Below are positions 8,458 to 17,108 of a DNA stretch of 39,638 nt, one piece after another. Source of the stretch: a bacterium. Lineage in GTDB: Bacteria; Patescibacteriota; Saccharimonadia; Saccharimonadales; JAGQNK01. Each line of letters opens with the position of its first letter. Position 1 is the stretch's first letter. Under the pieces are notes generated by a model. It did no database searches and was not told the origin of the DNA. It saw nothing but the letters and a program-made list of their open reading frames with translations. The translations under genes and the position numbers were made by a program. Location: the NCBI GenBank assembly GCA_029557815.1, contig JAKQHX010000037.1, positions 1-39,638 of the forward strand, in the 5' to 3' direction.

Positions 8458-9669
8458 ATGGCAACCTTCACCTACACTGCACGTACCAAATCCGGTGACA
8501 CACAAAGTGGGGTCATTACCGCTAACTCGCAAGAGGCTGCCGTAGGCATACTGAAGCAAAAAGGCGTACACCCGATCGTCGTGAAACCTGCAGACGGCAA
8601 AGGCATGAATATGAATATAAAACTGCCCGGCAAAAAAGGCATAAAGTCAAAAGATCTCGTTATTTTCACACGGCAATTTTCGACCATGATAAATGCCGGC
8701 GTACCGATTCTGCGTGCCCTCACGACGCTGCGCGAACAAACCGACTCCGCGAACCTCAAAGAATCACTCGATCAAGTTATCGCGGATGTCCAAGGTGGCG
8801 CACAGCTCTCCGACTCAATGGCCAAACACCCTAAAGTATTCTCTGAAGTATATGTCAACATGGTGCGCGCCGGTGAAGCCGGGGGTATCCTCGACCAGAT
8901 CCTCATACGCCTTGCCAACCAAGTAGAGAAAGACAACAAAATCAAAAGCAAACTCAAAGGCGCCCTTGTCTACCCGGCAGTGGTTACGCTGGTCGCCATC
9001 GGCGCTGTAGGGTTTCTGCTCACCGGTGTAATTCCAAAACTCGCCGGTATCCTCACCGAAAATAACGTCGAGCTACCTATCTACACCAAGATTGTTTTAG
9101 GACTAAGCAACTTATTGGTGAATAGTTGGCCGATTCTGCTGGTCGGGCTGGTTGTCGGGATCGTTGCTTTTCGCCGCTATGTCAAAACACCGGGTGGACA
9201 ATATAATTTCCACAAACTTCTATTAAAAGTCCCGATTTTTGGCAAAATTGTCATGAAGGTCAATATCGCGCGCTTTGCCCGCACCTTTAGCTCGCTTGCT
9301 GCGGCCGGCGTATCCGTCTTGGAGGCACTGCATGTCACGAGCGGTTCACTTGGCAATGCGGTCATCAAAAAAGGTATCCAGGACAGTATGGTCCGTATCA
9401 GAAACGGCCAAAATATATCTGACAGCCTAGCCGAAAGTCATATCATGCCGCAGATTATCATTCAGATGACTGCCGTCGGCGAAGAAACCGGACAGCTGGA
9501 TACCGTACTAGAGAAGGTAGCCGAATTCTACGAAGAAGAAGTAGATACTGTCATCGACAGTATGGCATCCATAATCGAACCAGTCCTGATCGTTAGCCTA
9601 GGCGGTGTGGTCGGCGTGATAGTTTTGAGTGTACTCGGCCCAATATTCTCACTGCAGGGCGCTGTCTAG
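8458..9669 (+). CDS. pilC: Type IV pilus inner-membrane platform protein PilC
   Basis: PilC (GspF family) is the membrane platform that couples the ATPase to pilin insertion. At 403 aa it is full length, starting FTYTARTKSGDTQSG as usual. It holds two GspF repeats (about residues 65-190 and 270-395), each with FxRxxSxLxxAGV-type motifs (FTRQFSTMINAGVPIL, FARTFSSLAAAGVSVL). Three hydrophobic segments are visible (VTLVAIGAVGFLLTGVI, LLVGLVVGIVAF, VLIVSLGGVVGVIVLSVL). It follows pilB by 4 bp. A GGAG lies 12 nt before the ATG. Confidence 0.95.
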   Translation: MATFTYTARTKSGDTQSGVITANSQEAAVGILKQKGVHPIVVKPADGKGMNMNIKLPGKKGIKSKDLVIFTRQFSTMINAGVPILRALTTLREQTDSANLKESLDQVIADVQGGAQLSDSMAKHPKVFSEVYVNMVRAGEAGGILDQILIRLANQVEKDNKIKSKLKGALVYPAVVTLVAIGAVGFLLTGVIPKLAGILTENNVELPIYTKIVLGLSNLLVNSWPILLVGLVVGIVAFRRYVKTPGGQYNFHKLLLKVPIFGKIVMKVNIARFARTFSSLAAAGVSVLEALHVTSGSLGNAVIKKGIQDSMVRIRNGQNISDSLAESHIMPQIIIQMTAVGEETGQLDTVLEKVAEFYEEEVDTVIDSMASIIEPVLIVSLGGVVGVIVLSVLGPIFSLQGAV

Positions 9670-9691
9670 CTGAGATACCTTATAAATATTG

Positions 9692-9760
9692 TTGACAACC
9701 GTAACATAAGCAGTTACTTTAAGGGTATTACTAAAAAAGTAAAAACTGGCATTTAAGGAG
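9692..9760 (+). promoter_or_regulatory. Promoter, leader and Shine-Dalgarno of the major pilin gene
   Basis: TTGACA (9692-9697), a 17 bp spacer and TACTTT (9715-9720) predict a start near 9727. The 5' leader of about 42 nt carries AAGGAG (9755-9760), 8 nt before the ATG. A separate strong promoter inside the operon fits the need for far more pilin than assembly proteins. Confidence 0.65.
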
Positions 9761-9768
9761 TGGAATAA

Positions 9769-10152
9769 ATGCAAAAGAATCAAAAAGGCTTCACAATCAT
9801 CGAACTGCTGGTTGTGATCGTAATTATCGGTATCCTGGTTGCCTTGGCCTTGCCTAATCTATTTAGTGCACAGGCTCGCGGCCGCGACACTGATCGCAAG
9901 AACGAACTAAAGAACGCTCAGCAGCAACTGGAAACAAGTTTCAACGACACTGGCGTGTATCCAGCCGACTGGACAACTGTAGTAACCAATGCGGATGACC
10001 GTTCAGGTCCACGAAACGATGCTTACACATACACACCGACTCCATCTGGATGTACGGACGCCTGTGACGGCTACTCGCTTTCAGCAGACCTAGAAAACGA
10101 CAGCGATCCAGACGCTACGAACGGCAACTACGTACTCAACAGCGTAAACTAG
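9769..10152 (+). CDS. pilA: Major type IV pilin (PilA-like prepilin)
   Basis: A short basic leader (MQKNQKG) is followed by the class III signal GFTIIELLVVIVIIGILVAL. Cleavage by prepilin peptidase is expected between Gly7 and Phe8, and mature Glu5 is present. The mature protein is about 120 aa with a small globular head, containing a Cys pair (CTDAC) that could form a short disulfide loop. The head is rich in Asp, Asn and Thr. Strong promoter and Shine-Dalgarno elements precede it and a stable hairpin follows, both consistent with the major subunit. The prepilin peptidase gene is not in the window. Confidence 0.9.
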   Translation: MQKNQKGFTIIELLVVIVIIGILVALALPNLFSAQARGRDTDRKNELKNAQQQLETSFNDTGVYPADWTTVVTNADDRSGPRNDAYTYTPTPSGCTDACDGYSLSADLENDSDPDATNGNYVLNSVN

Positions 10153-10174
10153 TTCGTTTCGGCAAGATTCTACT

Positions 10175-10210
10175 ACCAGTCCCGATATCTCGGGACTGGT
10201 TTATTGTTGT
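10175..10210 (+). terminator. Hairpin after pilA, probable attenuating terminator
   Basis: ACCAGTCCCGA-TATC-TCGGGACTGGT forms a perfect 11 bp stem with a 4-nt loop (10175-10200), followed by a T-rich but interrupted run (TTATTGTTGT). It lies between the pilin and minor pilin genes, so it probably stops or stabilises most pilA transcripts. The next gene has an A/T-rich TGATAAAAT sequence upstream that might serve as a weak promoter. Confidence 0.7.
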
Positions 10211-10228
10211 GATAAAATAAGCACAAGC

Positions 10229-10633
10229 ATGATTCACCAGAAAGGACAAAAAGAAGAAGGTTTTTCGCTCGTTGAACTCGTAGTCGCTATAGCTGTAATT
10301 GGTTTGTTGGTTGTTGGGGTTACAAGCCTTTTCATAACTATTGAGTCAACCCAGCGCAAAACCCGGTTACTGGAAACTGCAACACGTGCCGGCGAAAAGA
10401 AAATCGAGGAGCTTCGCAACAACCACTACAATACGCTGGAAACCGACTCGGTCATAACGTTTACCGATGAGCTGCCTGACACGCTGCCCGCACCGCGCAC
10501 GGCAACCGTGGCCGTGAGTGAGCCTACGCCGGGCATTAAGCGAGTGGATGTAAACATTGCTTACAAAGATGGACGCGTAGATAAAGAAGTAGCATTGAGC
10601 TCACTCATAGGCGTGATAGGGATTGGGCAATGA
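10229..10633 (+). CDS. Type IV pilus minor pilin / pseudopilin (PilV-like)
   Basis: The prepilin signal EEGFSLVELVVAIAVIGLLVVG has Gly11 | Phe12 as the expected cleavage site and Glu at mature position 5. The rest (134 aa total) is a helix (IESTQRKTRLLETATRAGEKKIEELRNNHYN) and a small beta-rich head. The N-terminal pattern and size resemble PilV/GspI minor pilins that prime pilus assembly. It overlaps the next gene by 4 bp (ATGA). No Shine-Dalgarno is evident before the ATG. Confidence 0.85.
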   Translation: MIHQKGQKEEGFSLVELVVAIAVIGLLVVGVTSLFITIESTQRKTRLLETATRAGEKKIEELRNNHYNTLETDSVITFTDELPDTLPAPRTATVAVSEPTPGIKRVDVNIAYKDGRVDKEVALSSLIGVIGIGQ

Positions 10634-11310
10634 CACGGAGTTCGCGATATCACAACAACCAACGCGGATTTACGCTCATTGAAGTCATGGTAGCAACAGT
10701 TGTCGCCGGGATGCTGATCGTACTCATCATGACGTTCCTGGTCAACAGTGTCGCCAAAAACGCAATCGAAACCGCCCGGGCCGATATGCTTCGTGAAGCA
10801 CAGCTTACGCTAGACAATATCGGCCGTGAAGTTCGCCTCAGTGCCACCGCTGACGAGCAAAACCGCTGGGAAGACGATAACGCCCCCAACGCCCCAGCAG
10901 ACAAGTTGAGCTGGGAATCTGATGCCGATACGCTTATACTTGCCACCGCTGCTATGGACTCCAGCCAAAACATCCTCTTTGCTGACCCCTTACACTATGT
11001 CAGCAACAAAAATAACAACATCTACTTTGTCGAACACAATACATTGTACAAACGGGTACTTGCCGATCCGGTAGCAGAAAACGCAGCCGAGACTACCTGT
11101 CCACCAAATCCAAACGACTCATGCCCTGATGATCGCAAGCTTGTAGGGAACGTTACAGGCTTTGCCGTGAGGTATTTTGACAACGAGAACGAAGAAGTCG
11201 CACCATCCGCCGCCCGCTCCATAGAGCTGACAATCAACCTTGAGAGCGTCAAGTATGGAGAAACTATACAGGCAAACTTCACCACAAGGACGGTATTCCG
11301 CAATGAGTAA
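10630..11310 (+). CDS. Type IV pilus minor pilin (PilW-like)
   Basis: The prepilin signal QRGFTLIEVMVATVVAGMLIVLIM has cleavage expected after Gly13 and Glu at mature position 5. The 226-aa length and the beta-rich C-terminal head, with Cys pairs (ETTCPPNPNDSCPDD), fit PilW/GspJ-type minor pilins. It starts by ATGA overlap with the PilV-like gene and overlaps the next gene's start by 8 bp, so the three are probably translationally coupled and form one tip complex. Confidence 0.83.
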   Translation: MTRSSRYHNNQRGFTLIEVMVATVVAGMLIVLIMTFLVNSVAKNAIETARADMLREAQLTLDNIGREVRLSATADEQNRWEDDNAPNAPADKLSWESDADTLILATAAMDSSQNILFADPLHYVSNKNNNIYFVEHNTLYKRVLADPVAENAAETTCPPNPNDSCPDDRKLVGNVTGFAVRYFDNENEEVAPSAARSIELTINLESVKYGETIQANFTTRTVFRNE

Positions 11311-12724
11311 AAAAGTATTTTCCAGACTCAGCTTGGGCAAGGACACCAGAGGGGTCGTCTTGCTTACAGCGCTGCTCATTTTTTTGCTTCTGACTTTCGT
11401 CGCAGTCTCTTTGGCCGACCTCACGATTGCCCAGTACGGCAGAACAACGCGAAACGTTTCCATATCAAACTCTCTACTTACGGCAGAAGCAGGTGTGGAG
11501 GAGTCACTCTATAGCCTCAATGACAACAGTAACTTTACAGGTTTTGCAGAAACTGAATTCTTTAATAATGAGGCCCAGGGCAGAGGCACGTATCAAAGTA
11601 TCGTATCGAACGGATCAGGTCCCAACGAAAAGATCATCACGACGACAGGACGGGTCTATCGGCATAATGAATCGACAAATCCTATTAGCGAAAGAAAAAT
11701 AAAAGTTACGGTCGTCGGCACAAGCTCAAACGGCAATTCTGTGCATGCCGGAGCGGGCGGACTCATTCTATCCGGCAGTACGACTATCACAGGCTCCTCC
11801 GTCCATGTAAATGGCTTCATTGACCTACAAGGTGCCTCAAAGATTGGTACACAAGCCCAGCCCATACCAGTGAATGTTGCCAATTACAAATGCCCGAGTG
11901 GCAACAATCCTGGTCCAACATATCCGCAACTTTGCACGAGTGGTCAGCCAATAACTTTTGCGACCAGCACAAAGATATTCGGTCCCGTCTGCGCAACGGG
12001 ACAAACCAGTATCCGCGTTGCTGCATGGCAAACTGATCCAGTTATACCAAACCTACAGCCTGGCTGTATAGCACCGCATTTACCGCTCCCTACTTATGAC
12101 CGAAATGCGCACATTGCCGCCGTCACTACCACTGGCGCCGGAAATAATATCACCTATAACTGCAGTCAGTGGCAAAACCCAAATGGTTTTGTGCGAACGT
12201 GGCCTGCCAACCTAAAACTGACAGGTAACGTCTCAGCGAATAGTAGCTGTGACTTGACGATTACCGGTGACGTCTACATTACCGGTAACCTGGATATCGG
12301 TGGTTCAGCTAGAATCAGAATTGCAAACAGCCTAGGCACCAGACGTCCGGTTATCATGGTAGATGGTACCATTACCGTAGGCGGTAGCGCTACCCTGATA
12401 CCCAACAGTAATGGTACGAGTGCTCACTTCATCAGCTACCGCAGTAGCGCCGCATGTACGCCAAATTGTACAAATGTTACCGGCACAGATCTCAAGACTT
12501 CTCAAAACCTCCTAACCGTAGACGTTGCAGGTGCTGGCAACTTTCCAGGCGGGATATTCCATGCTGCGTGGGGTAAGGTTAGGATTGGCGGCAGCGGTAC
12601 AACCGGTTCAGCACTTGGACAGACCATTGAACTAAACGGTGCCGGTACCCTTACCTTTGGTACTGGCTTGTCGTCAGGGGAGAGTGTGTGGACCATACGT
12701 AGTTATCAGCAGGATTTCAATTAA
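11303..12724 (+). CDS. PilX-like pilus tip / minor pilin-associated protein with beta-helix-like repeats
   Basis: The chosen ATG at 11303 (473 aa) overlaps the PilW-like stop; the track's 11240 start lies inside that gene. The N-terminus has a PilX-type hydrophobic helix (RGVVLLTALLIFLLLTFVAVSL) without the canonical GFxxxE prepilin motif. Residues about 150-470 show repeated short Gly/Ser/Thr/Ile strands (LILSGSTTITGSSVHVNG, DVYITGNLDIGGSARI, TITVGGSATLIPN), suggesting a right-handed beta-helix or polymer-like fold. Six or more cysteines are spread through this part. It is likely an exported tip or adhesive component. This is inferred from position and N-terminus; the exact family is not recognised. 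Confidence 0.7.
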   Translation: MSKKVFSRLSLGKDTRGVVLLTALLIFLLLTFVAVSLADLTIAQYGRTTRNVSISNSLLTAEAGVEESLYSLNDNSNFTGFAETEFFNNEAQGRGTYQSIVSNGSGPNEKIITTTGRVYRHNESTNPISERKIKVTVVGTSSNGNSVHAGAGGLILSGSTTITGSSVHVNGFIDLQGASKIGTQAQPIPVNVANYKCPSGNNPGPTYPQLCTSGQPITFATSTKIFGPVCATGQTSIRVAAWQTDPVIPNLQPGCIAPHLPLPTYDRNAHIAAVTTTGAGNNITYNCSQWQNPNGFVRTWPANLKLTGNVSANSSCDLTITGDVYITGNLDIGGSARIRIANSLGTRRPVIMVDGTITVGGSATLIPNSNGTSAHFISYRSSAACTPNCTNVTGTDLKTSQNLLTVDVAGAGNFPGGIFHAAWGKVRIGGSGTTGSALGQTIELNGAGTLTFGTGLSSGESVWTIRSYQQDFN

Positions 12725-12769
12725 CGGTGGTATACTAGTTACAAAGCACTTGTGCTTAGATAGCAGAGA

Positions 12770-13849
12770 ATGTGGGCAATGAGTTCAAAACAGACATATT
12801 TTTACCACGACAAACCGGTTTTTGGGCTGGATATTGGCTTCAATAGCATCAAAGTGATGCAAGTGGAGGCCGGCAAGAAAAATAAGCACACCGTCCTTGG
12901 CTATGGAATAACCTCTTTTGACCCAGCTTCTATCAAAGACGGGGTAATTATAGATATTCCTGCTCTTGCTCAGTCAACGCAATCCCTGTTTGCCAAACAG
13001 ATTGTCGGCGATATCACGACCAGGCGGGTGGCAGTCGCAGTTCCGTCTACCCGAACTTTCAGTCAGTTATTATCGATGCCTAGGTTACCTAAAAAGGATT
13101 TACATCAAGCAGTTCTGTCCGAGATCGAACAATATATTCCAGTGCAGATTGAGGAGCTCTACATCGATTTTGATGTCATCCGGGAAACAGCCGAAGGCAT
13201 TGATCTGCAGATAGTAGCCGCTCCGAAAGCCATTATCGATTCGTACTTGGCTCTCATACGGGTGCTCGGCCTTGAAGCTGTTGCCATAGAAACCACTATC
13301 AATTCTTCGAGCAGGCTTTTCGTCCGGGCTGATCAAAGCAGCGTGCCGACTATCCTTATTGACTTCGGCTCCGTTTCGTCTGATATCACTATTTACGATA
13401 AAGGCCTGATAGCGACGGGCACTGTTCCGGGCGGCGGCGACAGCTTCACAAGCCTTATAGCCGACAAGCTGAAGGTAAGCCGGCAGGAAGCACATGTCAT
13501 AAAAACCCGATACGGCCTTGGTGTCAGTAAAAAGCAGCCAGAAATTACAGACGCGCTCAAACCTATGCTCGACCAACTCGGCAAAGAGATACGTCGTATG
13601 ATTCGATATTACGAAGAACGCTCAACCACACAAGGAAAAATCAGCCAAATAGTCACTATGGGCGGCGGCGCAAACATGCCTGGACTCAGTGAACACCTGA
13701 CTAACTCCCTACGACTTGCCACCAGGATGTGCGATCCGTGGCAAAACTTATCCTTCGACAAGCTTCAGCCTCCAAGCAGTTCAGAAAAAGCCATGTACAT
13801 AACTGCGACCGGACTTGCCATGATACAGCCAAAGGACGCCTTCGTATGA
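12770..13849 (+). CDS. pilM: Type IV pilus assembly protein PilM
   Basis: PilM is a cytoplasmic actin-like ATPase that binds the PilN N-terminus and links PilB/PilC to the alignment complex. ASKHA motifs are visible: GLDIGFNSIKVMQVE (phosphate 1), PTILIDFGSVSSDITIYDKG (phosphate 2) and VTMGGGANMPGL (adenosine). At 359 aa it is full length. ATG 12779 (MSSKQTYFYHD) is an equally plausible start, as Shine-Dalgarno evidence is weak for both. A TATACT (12731-12736) and a small AAGCA/TGCTT hairpin lie upstream and may be a secondary promoter. Its stop overlaps pilN by ATGA. Confidence 0.93.
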   Translation: MWAMSSKQTYFYHDKPVFGLDIGFNSIKVMQVEAGKKNKHTVLGYGITSFDPASIKDGVIIDIPALAQSTQSLFAKQIVGDITTRRVAVAVPSTRTFSQLLSMPRLPKKDLHQAVLSEIEQYIPVQIEELYIDFDVIRETAEGIDLQIVAAPKAIIDSYLALIRVLGLEAVAIETTINSSSRLFVRADQSSVPTILIDFGSVSSDITIYDKGLIATGTVPGGGDSFTSLIADKLKVSRQEAHVIKTRYGLGVSKKQPEITDALKPMLDQLGKEIRRMIRYYEERSTTQGKISQIVTMGGGANMPGLSEHLTNSLRLATRMCDPWQNLSFDKLQPPSSSEKAMYITATGLAMIQPKDAFV

Positions 13850-14451
13850 TTAACCTTCTCCCTCCAGCAGAAAAAGAAGCCATCACGTATGCACGCTATA
13901 ACACCCAGATACGAAGCTGGATTATTGGAGCGTTTGTTGGTCTTGCAGGAGTCGCGATCGTGGTACTCGGCGGCCAGATGATCCTAAGACAAAGCACCGA
14001 GAACTACCAGCAAGCAATCAACTCAAGCAAAGAACAGCTTCAACGACAAGACCAGAAGGAAACCCTTGAGCAAGTCAAAGGCATACAAAGCAGCTTCAAG
14101 CTGGTTGTCGATGTACTGTCCCGTGAAGTGCTGTTTTCCAAGCTTCTGCCTCAAGTTGGACAGGTAATGCCTAGTGGCACCGTACTGGAAGACTTAAGCC
14201 TCAACACAGATGCTGGCCAAACCGCCTTTGACCTTACTGCGAGCGCAAGAGACTTCACGAGCGGTTCACAAATACAAGTAAACCTTGTCGATCCCTCGAA
14301 CAAACTGTTTGAAAAAGCTGATCTCGTTAACGTATCCTGCCCTTCTGACCAGGAAGAACCCACTGAGTACCCGTGTCGTGTAACAATGCGAGTGCTGCCC
14401 GCCAAAGCGAACCAGTTCTTGCTCATCAATCCGGAGAGTAACAAAAAATGA
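13846..14451 (+). CDS. pilN: Type IV pilus assembly protein PilN
   Basis: The family hallmark MINLLPPAEK (the PilM-binding INLLP motif) is at the very N-terminus, so ATG 13846 is the start, not the track's 13729, which lies inside pilM. One membrane helix (IIGAFVGLAGVAIVVLGG, about 25-42) is followed by a coiled-coil (about 48-85) and a small alpha/beta domain. The protein is 201 aa. ATGA junctions join it to both pilM and the PilO-like gene. Confidence 0.9.
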   Translation: MINLLPPAEKEAITYARYNTQIRSWIIGAFVGLAGVAIVVLGGQMILRQSTENYQQAINSSKEQLQRQDQKETLEQVKGIQSSFKLVVDVLSREVLFSKLLPQVGQVMPSGTVLEDLSLNTDAGQTAFDLTASARDFTSGSQIQVNLVDPSNKLFEKADLVNVSCPSDQEEPTEYPCRVTMRVLPAKANQFLLINPESNKK

Positions 14452-15077
14452 GTAGCAAAAAAGCCTTCTACGCCTTACTTGGTACTCTCGCACTTGTTGT
14501 CATCTGCTCGATTGCTGGCACAATCTATGGTACTAGCATGCTGAAAAAAACTGGCGATGTTCTCCTTGAACGCAAGCTAGAAGAAGCCGTGCTCGAAAAG
14601 GACGAGGAGGCGCTCGCCCAAGCCAAGCAGGATATAGAAAAGTATAAAGAACTGGACCAGATCGCCCGGGCAATCGTGCCGCAAGAAAAGAACCAGGCTC
14701 GGACCGTACGAGAGCTCGTCGCTATCGCCGCACAGTCCGGCATCCAGATAGAGAGTATAAATTTTCCAGAGTCAACGCTGGGTCAGGAACCTGCGAAAAG
14801 CTCCAAGTCCAAAAGTTCTAAATCAACCCCTGCCGCACCACCCGGGACGACACAGCTCGTTCCCGTAGAGGGGTTGAGCGGCGTCTTTGCCATGCCGATA
14901 GATGTCCAGTTACGAGAAGATGCCCCTGTCACCTACTCGCAGCTGCTTGGTTTTCTGGAACGGCTCGAGCAAAACCGTCGAACGTCACACGTGACCAATA
15001 TCTCAATCCAACCCGACGAAGATAACCGGACACTTGTGCACTTCAGTTTACAAATTAATGCATATATAAAGCCATGA
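14448..15077 (+). CDS. pilO: PilO-like type IV pilus assembly protein
   Basis: The protein has 209 aa, with one N-terminal membrane helix (FYALLGTLALVVICSIAGTIYG), a heptad-like coiled-coil (about 28-75) and a C-terminal ferredoxin-like domain (FAMPIDVQLREDAPVTYSQLLGFLERLEQ) that matches the PilO core strand-helix pattern. A Ser/Lys linker (SSKSKSSKS) is inserted near the middle. Position directly after pilN with a 4 bp overlap supports the call. It should pair with PilN in the membrane. Confidence 0.8.
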   Translation: MSSKKAFYALLGTLALVVICSIAGTIYGTSMLKKTGDVLLERKLEEAVLEKDEEALAQAKQDIEKYKELDQIARAIVPQEKNQARTVRELVAIAAQSGIQIESINFPESTLGQEPAKSSKSKSSKSTPAAPPGTTQLVPVEGLSGVFAMPIDVQLREDAPVTYSQLLGFLERLEQNRRTSHVTNISIQPDEDNRTLVHFSLQINAYIKP

Positions 15078-15373
15078 AGTTAGATAAAACATACCTCTTA
15101 GATAAAATCAGCCTGCTCGCAGCCTTCGTCAAACGGTTCCGGTTCATAATTGTATTTGCCATATTCAGCACCATGTACGGCTACATACTCATGCAAGTGA
15201 ATGCCATTGACGCGAGACAGCCGAGCGAAAAGAAAATCAGCGACCAGGCCACGGCTGCACCACGGACAAAAGTTGACCCCGAGCTTGCCGAAAAAATTAT
15301 CTCACTGGAGGAGCAAAACGTACAAATACGGACCCTCTTCAACCAAGCTAGGAAAAACCCTTTCGCCGAGTAG
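15074..15373 (+). CDS. Small membrane protein ending the pil operon
   Basis: This 99-aa protein has one membrane helix (IIVFAIFSTMYGYILMQV, about 25-42) and a short charged periplasm-side tail ending in RKNPFAE. It starts by ATGA overlap with the PilO-like gene, so it is very likely part of the same complex. The terminal NPF resembles the motif near the start of mature PilP-type proteins, but there is no lipobox and no secretin to contact in a monoderm. A shortened PilP analogue is possible; this is inference. Confidence 0.65.
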   Translation: MKLDKTYLLDKISLLAAFVKRFRFIIVFAIFSTMYGYILMQVNAIDARQPSEKKISDQATAAPRTKVDPELAEKIISLEEQNVQIRTLFNQARKNPFAE

Positions 15374-15461
15374 AGTCCATAGGAGCAACGCACCCCTACG
15401 AGCGTGCCATCAAAATTAAATATACTGATTGATGAGCTGCTTGCCCTTTAATCTCATCTTG

Positions 15462-16052
15462 TTAGTTGCCGTGGAGCTTGAGATTCTCCTCGTGCGCACC
15501 GACAATTACTTTTGCAGTTTCGTAGGGGAAAGGTGTAAATGTGAAGGTGTAGTTTTGTTGTTCACCGGCCGTCTCGATTACAATTGTTCCATATTTGAAT
15601 AGGTGAGGGAAAATACCCTTCTGATGTACGCTTACATCCTGCACGTCACCAATGCTAAGTTGTGATATCTTGCGGTTAAAGAGGGTAATGTTTAGTAGTT
15701 GAGCAAGCTTTTCGGAGGTCACCAAAATGACATTTGACCTATACAGAAACGCACCGATAGCCGTACCGACGGCAGCAAGGATAGCCATGATAAAGCAGAT
15801 GAGTATTACGGGCATCTGCAGAGAGGTGAGACTGACTCCTGTGCCAAAATCAGACTCTTCGGTCATAACTGCCGCGCCCATAGCTACGACTATCAAGACA
15901 AGGGAGATAAACGTACCAACCGCATAAATTAGAAATAAGCCGAACCAGTGCTTACGTACCTCGTATAAAAGTGTCTCATCACTATCAAATTCAATGAGCC
16001 TAAACGCCTGCTTGGCGCTTGATGACAGCTGCGACGGTTCCATTGATTTCAT
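15462..16052 (-). CDS. Bacterial PH domain membrane protein
   Basis: The protein has 196 aa and two adjacent membrane helices (LFLIYAVGTFISLVLIVVAMGAAV and MPVILICFIMAILAAVGTAIGAFL). These are followed by a bPH2-like domain (NVILVTSEKLAQLLNITLFNRKISQLSIGDVQDVSVHQKG, TIVIETAG). The layout matches PH-domain (former DUF304) proteins of unknown function in many bacteria. A second ATG (16043) is possible. TATAAT at 16064-16069 is 11 nt before the first ATG. It converges on the pil operon and lies 21 bp after ruvB. Confidence 0.75.
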   Translation of the reverse strand: MKSMEPSQLSSSAKQAFRLIEFDSDETLLYEVRKHWFGLFLIYAVGTFISLVLIVVAMGAAVMTEESDFGTGVSLTSLQMPVILICFIMAILAAVGTAIGAFLYRSNVILVTSEKLAQLLNITLFNRKISQLSIGDVQDVSVHQKGIFPHLFKYGTIVIETAGEQQNYTFTFTPFPYETAKVIVGAHEENLKLHGN

Positions 16053-16073
16053 ATATAGGCCTAATTATACCAC

Positions 16074-17108
16074 CTAGACCAGTGATGCCTGTCCGTCGAT
16101 TGATGAACGTTTTCTGCCAAGGTGGGTATACGCTTTGTGTGTCACCTTTCGGCCTCGCGGCGTACGCTCCAGGAGGCCGATCTGCATAAGGTACGGTTCA
16201 TGAAAATCCTCAATCGTTCCCCGCTCTTCTGCCAGCAAAGCTGCAATTGTGTCTACACCAACCGGACCACCGTTATAGCTATCGATGATTGCCTCTAGCA
16301 TACGCCTGTCTGCCGGATCGAGGCCAAGCTCATCAACCTCAAGCAGCTCTAGTGCGCTACTACTGACGTAGTGATCAATAATACCGTCCCCATTAACGTC
16401 GGCATAATCTCGTACGCGCTTGAGCAGACGGTTTGCTATTCGCGGTGTTAGACGGGCCCGTCCGGCTAGTTTCTGGGCGGCATCATCACTAATCTCTACA
16501 CCCAGGATCTGTGCCGCCCGTTTGATAATGCGAGCAATCTCTTCAGGTGTATAGAATTCCAAACGGTGAATCATCCCAAAACGATCACGAAGCGGTGCTG
16601 CCAACGACCCCGTCCGTGTCGTAGCACCGATAATCGTAAACTTGGGCAGGTCGAGGCGCAGGCTCTTCGCGCTCGGACCTTTTCCAAGCATGATATCAAG
16701 CTTGAAATCTTCCATAGCGCTATAGAGTACCTCTTCGACACTCCGATGCAAACGATGGATTTCATCGATAAACAGTATGTCGCCGTCCTGTAAGTTGGTC
16801 AGCAAACTCGCCAGATCACCCGCTCGTTCAATAGCCGGACCTGATGTAATGCGAATTTGCGCGCTCATTTCATTCGCGATGACGCTGGCGAGCGTTGTTT
16901 TACCAAGCCCAGGTGGACCATGCAGGAGCACATGGTCAATCGGTTCGCCACGCTTTTTGGCCGCCGTAATCGCGAGCTGTAGGTTTTGTTTAATCCGCTT
17001 CTGACCGATGTAGTTGGCAAAATCATGCGGCCGCAGCGTCACCTCGAGTTCCTGCTCCTCTGGCGTACTGTCATCCGCACTGGTATGTATAATCCGCTCA
17101 ATCGCCAT
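16074..17108 (-). CDS. ruvB: Holliday junction branch migration ATPase RuvB
   Basis: RuvB is the AAA+ motor that drives branch migration on RuvA-bound four-way junctions. Walker [10 protein letters not shown], Walker [12 protein letters not shown], sensor 1 [11 protein letters not shown] and the arginine-finger region APLRDRFGM are intact. The C-terminal winged helix ends with [21 protein letters not shown]. The 344 aa length is normal. Its ATG overlaps the ruvA stop by one base (TAATG). Confidence 0.97.
   Translation of the reverse strand: MAIERIIHTSADDSTPEEQELEVTLRPHDFANYIGQKRIKQNLQLAITAAKKRGEPIDHVLLHGPPGLGKTTLASVIANEMSAQIRITSGPAIERAGDLASLLTNLQDGDILFIDEIHRLHRSVEEVLYSAMEDFKLDIMLGKGPSAKSLRLDLPKFTIIGATTRTGSLAAPLRDRFGMIHRLEFYTPEEIARIIKRAAQILGVEISDDAAQKLAGRARLTPRIANRLLKRVRDYADVNGDGIIDHYVSSSALELLEVDELGLDPADRRMLEAIIDSYNGGPVGVDTIAALLAEERGTIEDFHEPYLMQIGLLERTPRGRKVTHKAYTHLGRKRSSIDGQASLV

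Noticed and set aside
13729-13845. Upstream extension of pilN in the ORF track
   Set aside because: These residues are read out of frame inside pilM; the conserved MINLLP start at 13846 fixes the real start.
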